A DNA stretch of 11,195 nt from an uncultured Eggerthellaceae bacterium. GTDB lineage: Bacteria > Actinomycetota > Coriobacteriia > Coriobacteriales > Eggerthellaceae. Every line of letters begins with the position of its first letter. Positions within the stretch are counted from its first letter, which is position 1. The DNA lies in NCBI GenBank assembly GCA_948829205.1, contig CAQLOA010000036.1, positions 1-11,195 of the forward strand, in the 5' to 3' direction. The notes beneath the pieces were generated by a model, which was not told the DNA's origin, did not search any database, and saw only the letters and a list, made by a program, of their open reading frames with translations. The position numbers and the translations under genes are program-made. Below are positions 6,083 to 11,195 of the stretch, piece by piece.

Positions 6083-7078
6083 CTAGTTTCCCAGGGCTTC
6101 GTTGACGCGGTTGCGAAGGATGTCGGCAAGCTTGTCGGGGTCTTCGAAGGAGGCCTGGGGCAAGCCTTCGAGCGGCTTCGTGCGCACCACGCTGTCGCCT
6201 ATCGTCGCAGCCACAAGCGCTCCCGTGTAGGACGGCGTGGCGTTTCCCGTGGCACGCAGGAACTGGGCACCTGCGGCCCTCACCCGGTCGGCGGCTTCGA
6301 TCATCGCATCGGGCTCGAAGTAGGGATTGGCGTCGGTGGGCGCATTCTGCTCGGGGTCGACCTTGGCCACCTGTAACTGGACGAGAACGGGCAGCGGCGA
6401 CAGGCGGCCAGCCTCTTCGACGAACGCCGCCGCAACGTCGGGGGCAGCTGCAGTCTGGAACCCAGCAACCTGTGCGCCGTATTCGGCCATGACCTGTATC
6501 GCCTGGGCGAAGGTCTCGCGGCCTTTTCCGCCAAGCGTCCCGTCGTCCCCCGCCAGGTCGACGGACGCGAAGACGGGCTTGTCGGTGACCTTGCGCAGGC
6601 CCATGAGCGCGCATTTGAGGTCGGTGCAGCTTGCAAACCCGTTGAGGAAGAAGGCGTCGAACAGCGGATCGAGCGCGGTGAAGCTCTTCGCCGCACGCGA
6701 GTATTGGTCGCGGTTCTCGTTCAGGGAGTCCTTCGACGAAGCATCAAGCGGAAGCCCGCACGGGCCTATCTCCACTAGCACGTGCTGCGGGCTCTTTTCG
6801 GACGCGACCGCGATTGCGCTTTCGGCAAGCTTGTCGGCGCTTCCTTTCATGTTCGACCGTGCGAGGCGCGCCGGCGTCATGAAGGCGGTGTCTGCAACGG
6901 CGCACTGTGCACCAGCAGCCGATTCGAGGGCGTAGATCTCGCTCATGACCTCGGGCTCCAGCAGAAGCGTGAGCTCGTTGTCGCGGGCGGAGTCTATGCC
7001 GATGCGTTCGAGCTGGGGCGATATTGGAGTGGAAAGCACGAGCATGTCGTTATGGAAGCGGAGCTGGATGTCTGCCAT
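6083..7078 (-). CDS. Homocysteine S-methyltransferase-like protein lacking the zinc cysteines
   Basis: The order of motifs follows the homocysteine S-methyltransferase TIM barrel (as in MetH N terminus, MmuM, BHMT): LEPEVMSEIYALESAAGAQ (40-58), where the family has PE-V--IH--Y--AGAD; ADTAF (62-66) for TNTF; LVEIGPCG (101-108) for the AGSIGP strand; DAFFLNGFASCTDLKCAL (141-158) for the LLETF-DL-EA segment; then KPVFASVDL and PVLVQLQ. The family's zinc ligands are missing: the GVNC position reads AGFQTAA (205-211), and the GGCCGTTP position reads LRATGNATP (274-282). A standard zinc-activated homocysteine transfer is therefore unlikely. It is 331 aa from the ATG at 7078, with AGGA just upstream; a GTG 14 codons earlier lacks such a site. 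Assignment rests on motif order and is moderate. Confidence 0.75.
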   Translation of the reverse strand: MADIQLRFHNDMLVLSTPISPQLERIGIDSARDNELTLLLEPEVMSEIYALESAAGAQCAVADTAFMTPARLARSNMKGSADKLAESAIAVASEKSPQHVLVEIGPCGLPLDASSKDSLNENRDQYSRAAKSFTALDPLFDAFFLNGFASCTDLKCALMGLRKVTDKPVFASVDLAGDDGTLGGKGRETFAQAIQVMAEYGAQVAGFQTAAAPDVAAAFVEEAGRLSPLPVLVQLQVAKVDPEQNAPTDANPYFEPDAMIEAADRVRAAGAQFLRATGNATPSYTGALVAATIGDSVVRTKPLEGLPQASFEDPDKLADILRNRVNEALGN

Positions 7079-7181
7079 GTTTCCTGCCGATCGTCGTGGG
7101 CGTGAATGAACAGGTTCCACAAGTTTAGCAGGGCGTAGGCAATGCGGCGTTGCAAGCGCGGCATGCGCTCGAGAACACAGA

Positions 7182-7206
7182 AAGGCCCCCGGAGGTAGGG
7201 GGCCTT
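7182..7206 (-). terminator. Strong GC hairpin in the leader, possible attenuator
   Basis: A perfect 9-bp stem, AAGGCCCCC (7182-7190) with GGGGGCCTT (7198-7206), has a 7-base loop. On the minus strand it ends TTT then CTGTG, so the U-run is short. It stands about 100 bases before the methyltransferase-like ATG, right after another hairpin whose arms are GGCTTGC (7213-7219) and GCAAGCC (7235-7241). It could be a second terminator of the upstream gene or a conditional terminator in the downstream leader. Confidence 0.55.
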
Positions 7207-7357
7207 CCTGCAGGCTTGCCAGATGAGGGAGGCAGCAAGCCTAGAATGCAAAAGAGAGGAGGTATCGTCGCCTTTGCCGTGTTCTCATTCGAGGGGGTTG
7301 GACGGCTCGGCTTCGATAGAAGTTATAGTAGGTAAACTTTTCCTAGGATGCAACAAT

Positions 7358-7382
7358 AAAGTCTAGGAATCTTCTAGACTTT
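7358..7382 (-). terminator. Terminator after the zinc-ribbon membrane protein gene
   Basis: A perfect 9-bp stem, AAAGTCTAG (7358-7366) with CTAGACTTT (7374-7382), has a 7-base loop. It begins about 10 bases after the TGA at 7392-7394 and leads, on the minus strand, into TTTATTGTTG. The stem is A/T-richer than usual for this genome. One arm (7363-7369) can alternatively pair with 7340-7346. Confidence 0.7.
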
Positions 7383-7391
7383 ACATTTTCT

Positions 7392-8585
7392 TCATAAAAC
7401 CGCCTGCGACCAGTCGTGCTGATAGCGGGTGACGTAGTGCGAAGTGGCGCGCAGCGTGAGCACCGAGGAAAGGGCCGCCAGGAACATGGCGATCAGGTAC
7501 ACCACGAAAAACAGCGGCACGAGCCCCATCGCCTGGCTGACCACCGAAGGCCACGGGTTCCCGTATCCGAACATCTGCATCATCGGGTTCATCTGCGCCA
7601 TCTGCTCCATCTGCTGCGCATACTGGATGCTGTCCACCAACGACGCAATGCTGTTCATTCCGAAAACCACAAGCACCGAGCCGCAGACGAACGCGCTTGC
7701 CGCGCCTACGATGATTCCAGGCAGCAGCGTGGCGCAGAACAGCTTGCCGAAGCGGTTCGTGAAGACGGCCTTCCATATGGCCTTCACGTCGAAGCCAGGC
7801 GCCAGGTTCTGCGAGATGGCAACGCGCATGACCGAAAGCGTCTTGAACATGGACAGCAGAAGCGCGACCGCCAGCCCGACCAGGGCTCCAAGCACCGGCA
7901 CGAAGCCAAGCACCCCTGCGACGACGCCGGACACCACCCCGACGACCAGCGCGATGACGAAGGCGTAGAAACCCTGCAGGAACGCGCCGTCGCGGAATAT
8001 CTTCGTCGGCATGCCTTCCACCTTGTCGAGAGGAAGCTGTCGAGCCCACTGCATGGCGAAGCCCTCCACGAAGAAGTTCAGGATAGGCACCATGTTGACC
8101 AGGCCGAGAAGCAGCATGCGCTTGACCCAGCCCTCGCTTTCGGTGATGTCGTCCCAGGCCTGGGCCAGGCATCCGTGCTTGTATACCGTGAAGCCGGCAT
8201 CGGATGCGGCGGCATCGGATGTGCCTGGTGCGGACGCGCCGGCAACGGGCCCGTTCGATGCCGCGGCAGACGCGACATCAGCGGCCCCTTGAGCGGCATA
8301 CGCGGCGGCATCTTGTCCGTTGGCGGGTCCGGCGCTGGCGGCACTCCCCTGCCCTTGTACGCCCTGCGACTTCGCCGCCTTCTTCGCATCCTTTTGCGCC
8401 TTGCGGTATGCCTTGTTGTAGGCAGCCGCCTCGCGTTGCTGACGCTGCGCCTCGAGCAGTTGCTGCATCTCGGCGGCGTTGCGCATCTTGGCATACTCCT
8501 CGGCGGATATCAGCGGTTCGCCGCAGGTGTCGCAGTAGTTGGCATCGTCGAAGTTGGGGTTTCCGCATTGCGGGCAGTAGATCAC
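7392..8585 (-). CDS. Zinc-ribbon, multi-pass membrane protein (DUF4013-like)
   Basis: A 397-residue protein of three parts. Residues 1-25 are a zinc ribbon with CPQC (4-7) and CDTC (18-21). Residues 26-75 form a charged Gln/Lys/Arg/Ala helix, probably coiled-coil, followed by a low-complexity Ala/Gly/Ser linker to about 130. Residues 133-397 are a membrane domain with about five hydrophobic segments (near 157-175, 205-228, 230-248, 283-308 and 353-378). Its opening, W-----L-LG----VPI-NF---GFAM-WAR, resembles DUF4013 proteins of bacteria and archaea, whose function is not established. Between the last two segments is a Met/Gln-rich loop (about 318-340). The start is GTG at 8585 with a perfect AAGGAG 5 bases upstream. 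It follows the lipoprotein gene by 156 bases with no obvious terminator, so the two may be co-transcribed. Confidence 0.85.
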   Translation of the reverse strand: MIYCPQCGNPNFDDANYCDTCGEPLISAEEYAKMRNAAEMQQLLEAQRQQREAAAYNKAYRKAQKDAKKAAKSQGVQGQGSAASAGPANGQDAAAYAAQGAADVASAAASNGPVAGASAPGTSDAAASDAGFTVYKHGCLAQAWDDITESEGWVKRMLLLGLVNMVPILNFFVEGFAMQWARQLPLDKVEGMPTKIFRDGAFLQGFYAFVIALVVGVVSGVVAGVLGFVPVLGALVGLAVALLLSMFKTLSVMRVAISQNLAPGFDVKAIWKAVFTNRFGKLFCATLLPGIIVGAASAFVCGSVLVVFGMNSIASLVDSIQYAQQMEQMAQMNPMMQMFGYGNPWPSVVSQAMGLVPLFFVVYLIAMFLAALSSVLTLRATSHYVTRYQHDWSQAVL

Positions 8586-8741
8586 GTTCGCTCCTTACGA
8601 CAAGGGTCGGAATAGGGGCCGGACTTCGGGAAAACGGTCGGGTTCGCATGCTGCATACGGCAGGCGATGGGGCGCGGCCGGTCCCATGGCGCCGCCAACG
8701 ACGGCAAGAGGCCAGGTCGAACGCACCGCAGGCCCCAGGCC

Positions 8742-9482
8742 TTACAGCAGCACGTCGGGGGTGACGTACAGGTTGCACTCGCCGTATTCGGGCGCGTTGG
8801 GAATGGTGGCTTCGAACTGGCAGGCATCGCCGTTTGCGTTAAGCGTGAGCGCGGCCGGCTCGGTTCCGCACAGGGCGCTTCCCGACTTGTCGAACAGCAG
8901 CGCGATGGCGCGAACTTCTATGTCCTTCCCGGACAGGGGCTGGCCTTCGCCTTCGGCCTTCAGCTTGATTCCCGCGTTGATGGCGATGCTTCCGTCGTCG
9001 GACGTCGACATGTGTGGACTGACGATTTCCATGGCGGACTCGATCTGGTCGTTGGTCACGTCGGTGTCGGACCAGGTGACCGAGTCCATCATGGGGACGA
9101 TGGACAGGCTGGCCACTTCAGGCGTCTTGGTGCTGGACGAGAACAGGTCGGCCTCGCCCGCGCCTGGGGTCTCGACGCCCGGATAGAGCATGGAGATGGT
9201 CTCGCCGCCACCGGCGATCATCGAGCCGCTGGCGTCGTAGGCCTCGATCGTGAATATCACGTCCTGGGCCACATGCCCGTCGTTGGGGTTGACCGCGACG
9301 AAAGCATAGCGGAGCTTGCCCTCGTCGGTTATGGCATAGCCCGGCTCGTTGACCTGGATGTCCTGGGCCTCGAACCCTGGCGTGGTGGACGCCGAGGAGG
9401 CCTGCGTGGAAGAGCATCCGAACGCCGACAGCACCAGGGCTGCCGAAGCGGCGATCGCTGCGATTTTGGACAATGTTTTCAT
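8742..9482 (-). CDS. Putative lipoprotein, paralogue of the next gene to the right
   Basis: A 246-aa secreted lipoprotein of unknown function. The N terminus MKTLSKIAAIAAS... is a type II signal peptide. The lipobox-like SAFGC puts the lipid-bearing cysteine at C23; the Ala at -3 is less usual than Leu. A Ser/Thr-rich linker follows, then a predominantly beta domain (about 40-246) with VAQDVIFTIEAYDASG (71-86), LYPGVET (99-105), VPMMDSVTW (129-137) and a C-terminal APEYGECNLYVTPDVLL. The V-F-I--YD--G segment recalls FxLYD-type beta-sandwich domains of Gram-positive lipoproteins, which is inference. C205, C221 and C236 could form a disulfide. GAGAGG lies 5 bases before the ATG. Homology to the 280-aa lipoprotein at 9705-10547 spans the whole length. 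The DUF4013-like gene follows downstream. Confidence 0.88.
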   Translation of the reverse strand: MKTLSKIAAIAASAALVLSAFGCSSTQASSASTTPGFEAQDIQVNEPGYAITDEGKLRYAFVAVNPNDGHVAQDVIFTIEAYDASGSMIAGGGETISMLYPGVETPGAGEADLFSSSTKTPEVASLSIVPMMDSVTWSDTDVTNDQIESAMEIVSPHMSTSDDGSIAINAGIKLKAEGEGQPLSGKDIEVRAIALLFDKSGSALCGTEPAALTLNANGDACQFEATIPNAPEYGECNLYVTPDVLL

Positions 9483-9618
9483 GTTCGCCTCTCAGTGCGT
9501 TTGGTTCCGCCTTCGGGCCCTTGCCGGGTTCGAGCATGCGGGTCGAGCACGCGGAACGCAGGCGTCAAAGGGCTATAACAGTATAGAACAACCAGCAAGG
9601 CGGGGTTTCTCGCCACAT
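9483..9618 (-). promoter_or_regulatory. Upstream region of the 246-aa lipoprotein, with a likely promoter
   Basis: Read on the minus strand, TATACT (9580-9585) and, partly overlapping, TATAGC lie some 95 bases before the ATG. CTTGCT stands 16 bases before TATAGC. Either could be a -10, but no -35 near TATACT is convincing. The terminator of the preceding gene ends just upstream, so a promoter must lie in this gap if the gene is expressed independently. Confidence 0.35.
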
Positions 9619-9652
9619 AAAAACAACGGCCGCGGAATCCGCAGCCGTTGTT
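9619..9652 (-). terminator. Rho-independent terminator between the two lipoprotein genes
   Basis: The outer 9-bp stem is AACAACGGC (9622-9630) with GCCGTTGTT (9644-9652), and an inner stem GCGG/CCGC (9632-9635, 9639-9642) caps it. On the minus strand the stem runs into TTTTT (complement of 9619-9623). It lies about 50 bases after the stop codon of the 280-aa lipoprotein, so the paralogues are separate transcripts. Confidence 0.88.
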
Positions 9653-9704
9653 CGATCGGTATGGAGCCTGCGTCGGCCGGGTGACCGCGCAACCTGATGT
9701 CGGC

Positions 9705-10547
9705 TTACAGGCCGGGCATCACGTAGATCTGGAAGTCCGCGTACTCGGGAGCGTCGGAGATCGTGATGGACACGTTGTTCAGCGGGGCCGCGTCGCCGCC
9801 CTCGGTGGACTTGATGCTGTCGAGCGTGGTCTGGTCGATGAGCACGTTGGTGGAGTCGCTGCCGAAGACGATGTTGCCGTCGGCGTCGGTGAAGATGGCG
9901 ATGCAGTGGCCTTCGAGGGTGTTCTCGAGGTCGGCAACCTTGTAGATCTTGTCACCATCGGCGAGGTCGCCCGTGACGGTGGCGCTGACGTTCAGGCCGG
10001 TCTCGGTGCGCTCGGCGGTTGCGTTCTCGACCGTGAACATGCTGGCGATTTCAGAGTCGGAAAGGCCGGTCTTCAGCCACTCGACGGTGGACATCAGCGG
10101 CTCGACGGTGAACTCGGCGATGGTCGTGTCGACGCCCTCGGCAGGAGAGATGGTGGTGGTGCCGGAAACGGCGGTGTCGATGCCAGGATAGACGTACATG
10201 CAGGTGGCGCCGCCGCTGAAGACGATCTCGCCGTTGGCGTTGTAGCCGTTCACGTTGAACGGAACGTTCTGGGCGACGTAGCCGGCGTTGCTGTTCTTCA
10301 CGAGGAACGCGAAGTCGATGGCGGGAACCTGGACCTCGTTGCCGTCGGCGTCGATGGTGGTCTGCGAGACCTCGGAATAGCCGCTCTTCTCGACGGTGAT
10401 GTCGGAGGCGCCGATTTCCTCGCTGGTGTAAGTCTGCGCCTCGTCGGCGTTCGTGGTGGTCGTGCCGGAATTGCTAGAGCAGCCGAACATGCCGAACGCC
10501 AGCGCGCTGACTGCAAGCACCGCGACTACCTTGCTTATTGCCTTCAT
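9705..10547 (-). CDS. Putative lipoprotein, 280 aa, paralogue of its neighbour
   Basis: A secreted lipoprotein of unknown function. The signal peptide MKAISKVVAVLAVSALAF ends in GMFGC, with the lipid cysteine at C23, the same position and the same FGCSS context as in the 246-aa neighbour. After a Thr/Asn-rich linker (24-45) the body is mostly beta, with the paralogous landmarks VAQNVPFNVNGYNANG (91-106), VYPGIDT (119-125), VEPLMSTVEW (148-157), IAIFTDADGNIVFGSD (216-231) and the closing DAPEYADFQIYVMPGL. Relative to the neighbour it has extra residues near 65-75 (DADGNEVQ) and 233-257. The chosen ATG at 10547 has AAGGAG 7 bases upstream. The frame continues 45 codons further but into a Cys-rich, non-signal-like stretch over the promoter. 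It has its own terminator. Confidence 0.9.
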   Translation of the reverse strand: MKAISKVVAVLAVSALAFGMFGCSSNSGTTTTNADEAQTYTSEEIGASDITVEKSGYSEVSQTTIDADGNEVQVPAIDFAFLVKNSNAGYVAQNVPFNVNGYNANGEIVFSGGATCMYVYPGIDTAVSGTTTISPAEGVDTTIAEFTVEPLMSTVEWLKTGLSDSEIASMFTVENATAERTETGLNVSATVTGDLADGDKIYKVADLENTLEGHCIAIFTDADGNIVFGSDSTNVLIDQTTLDSIKSTEGGDAAPLNNVSITISDAPEYADFQIYVMPGL

Positions 10548-10610
10548 GTAAATGCTCCTTTTCCTGGTTGTGCAGCAGCTGTTTTGCCTGTTGGGTTTGC
10601 TACTCGGTCG

Positions 10611-10616
10611 ATTATA
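10611..10616 (-). promoter_or_regulatory. -10 element (TATAAT) of the 280-aa lipoprotein gene
   Basis: A perfect -10 TATAAT on the minus strand lies 63 bases before the ATG, giving a leader of about 55 bases. At the right distance upstream only a weak -35 is visible (GATGCG at 10634-10639, 17-base spacer), so an activator or an alternative contact may be needed. Confidence 0.55.
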
Positions 10617-10830
10617 CGCGAAATTGCCCGGTGCGCATCCCATTTGTGCCGCGCTGTGTCCTTCCCGACATTTACTGCACAAGTGTCGTGGTGGTGCATA
10701 GGGATATACGAATTCGGATGCGAGGCGCGTCTTCTGAGCCGGATTCGAGGCATCAGCATGTCGATTATCCTCGTTTAAGTATTAATTTTTGGGCCTGATT
10801 GGGCCGAATTGGCCGAAAATCGATGAGCGG
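10617..10830. other. Intergenic region with no clear gene
   Basis: About 210 bases lie between the lipoprotein promoter and the right-edge open frame. Apart from the weak -35 and the 10-bp tandem repeat I see only AT-rich patches (10765-10790), including a TATTAA that could serve as a plus-strand -10 without a convincing -35. Confidence 0.4.
10789..10818. repeat. Three tandem copies of a 10-bp unit
   Basis: TTGGGCCTGA (10789-10798), TTGGGCCGAA (10799-10808) and TTGGCCGAAA (10809-10818) repeat with a 10-base period. The third copy has lost one G. The GGCC cores are palindromic, and the outer parts can also fold as a hairpin (TTTTTGGGCC with GGCCGAAAA). One helical turn of spacing would suit a protein-binding array. 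Confidence 0.5.
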
Positions 10831-11195
10831 ATGCGTCACGGCTGCGTGCTGGCCTGGCTTTGCGTCGCGTCTCTACGAGCCGCTCCCTTGCAAAGCAGCC
10901 AACACTTGCCGCGCCGGTCGCTCTATGGCGTTGCCTACGAGCGACGTTCCTCCGGGCTGCTGTACGCAGACGGGGGCGCGACGCTGCTGGCCGTCCCGGG
11001 AGGGGCGGGCGCGTCCATATCCGTGGACGAGAGATGCACCACCGTCGCCAGGGGGGCCCTCTGGACGGCCACGGAACTCAAGACCATAGCGTGCGCGGGC
11101 ACCGTGGAGAGCGTGGACGCGCTGGCCGCGGGCCAGGACGTGCGCGAGGGCGCGCGCGTCGCGCTTGCGGCGGGCGCCTCCGGGGAGGCCTGGGA
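10831..11195 (+). CDS. Possible leucine-rich-repeat (BspA-like) surface protein fragment, runs off the right edge
   Basis: This frame has no stop from 10786 to the window end. From the first ATG (10831) it gives 121 residues. Residues 31-90 (LYGVAYERRSSGLLYADGG ... TELKTIACAG) follow the rhythm of one BspA-like LRR_5 repeat: an LLYADGGATLLAVPGG turn (43-58), then an expected V-D---T-VA-GAL----ELKTI strand-and-helix (64-86). The rest is Ala/Gly/Val/Asp-rich. Residues 1-30 are not a good signal peptide and the ATG has no clear ribosome site. It could therefore be the start of an unusual gene, or the 5'-truncated remnant of a larger surface protein. The continuation to the right would decide. 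The call is weak and based on pattern only. Confidence 0.4.
   Translation, partial: MRHGCVLAWLCVASLRAAPLQSSQHLPRRSLYGVAYERRSSGLLYADGGATLLAVPGGAGASISVDERCTTVARGALWTATELKTIACAGTVESVDALAAGQDVREGARVALAAGASGEAW

Larger units (their letters stand above)
7079..7391 (-). other. Structured intergenic region and leader of the methyltransferase-like gene
   Basis: About 310 bases hold no gene I can support. From right to left they contain the terminator after the zinc-ribbon gene (7358-7382), a run with a weak imperfect palindrome (about 7300-7320), a hairpin at 7213-7241, a strong GC hairpin at 7182-7206, and then about 100 bases up to the ATG at 7078. A plus-strand frame of 61 codons (7150-7335) has no ribosome site at its start and is not credible. 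I could not place a -35/-10 pair confidently. Confidence 0.55.

Noticed and set aside
7150..7335. 61-codon plus-strand open frame in the leader region
   Set aside because: No ribosome site at its start, and it runs through both hairpins and the GC-rich leader. The AGGAGG inside it has no start codon at a proper distance.
7416..8615. 399-codon plus-strand open frame
   Set aside because: Antisense of the zinc-ribbon membrane protein. His/Arg-rich, with no ribosome site.
8586..8741. Terminator or promoter between the 246-aa lipoprotein and the zinc-ribbon gene
   Set aside because: Several GGCC-rich partial stems exist but none has a T-run, and no -35/-10 pair is convincing. I left it as a plain gap in a possible operon.
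9648..10778. 376-codon plus-strand open frame
   Set aside because: Antisense of the 280-aa lipoprotein. The minus strand has a signal peptide, lipobox, ribosome site, -10 box and terminator.

Overview
The window is GC-rich and tightly packed, apart from AT-rich promoter gaps. It reads as chromosomal DNA of an anaerobic actinobacterium, most likely class Coriobacteriia (Eggerthellaceae-like). The grounds are the GC-rich codon use, a 2[4Fe-4S] ferredoxin, nickel-hydrogenase genes, and small proteins and zinc-ribbon membrane proteins of a kind I associate with that group. The taxon is an inference from gene content; there is no rRNA or other direct marker. I see no insertion sequence, phage gene or CRISPR array.

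Left part (1-1916, minus strand): the first 234 codons of dnaK with a near-consensus sigma-70 promoter; a 62-aa ferredoxin with its own terminator; and a 165-aa protein I do not recognise. Middle (1917-3957, plus strand): divergent from the 165-aa gene is a compact three-gene unit of an 84-aa Cys/His-bearing helical protein, the nickel regulator NikR, and the hydrogenase maturation factor HypE. Gaps are 3 and 5 bases. A perfect 9-3-9 palindrome lies in front of the unit. It converges on a phosphohexomutase gene (3989-5536, minus), and a hairpin sits between the two ends.

Right part (3989-10616, minus strand): reading leftward from 10616 there are two paralogous lipoproteins separated by a terminator. 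Then come a zinc-ribbon/DUF4013-type membrane protein, a terminator, and a leader of about 300 bases with hairpins. After these are a protein with the homocysteine-methyltransferase fold pattern but without its zinc cysteines, a 96-aa unknown, tRNA-Arg(CCT) with encoded CCA, and the phosphohexomutase 37 bases behind the tRNA. The last 400 bases (plus strand) hold a three-copy 10-bp repeat and an open frame that runs off the edge and resembles one repeat of a BspA-like leucine-rich surface protein.

Functional themes: nickel-hydrogenase maturation under a nickel sensor (NikR-HypE plus the small protein); envelope proteins (two lipoproteins plus a membrane protein); and scattered housekeeping genes (DnaK, ferredoxin, sugar-phosphate mutase, tRNA-Arg). 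The points most worth a second look are the 84-aa/nikR/hypE unit with its palindrome and the extended NikR N terminus, the apparently zinc-less methyltransferase with a structured leader, the lipoprotein pair, and a DnaK insert not expected in an actinobacterium.
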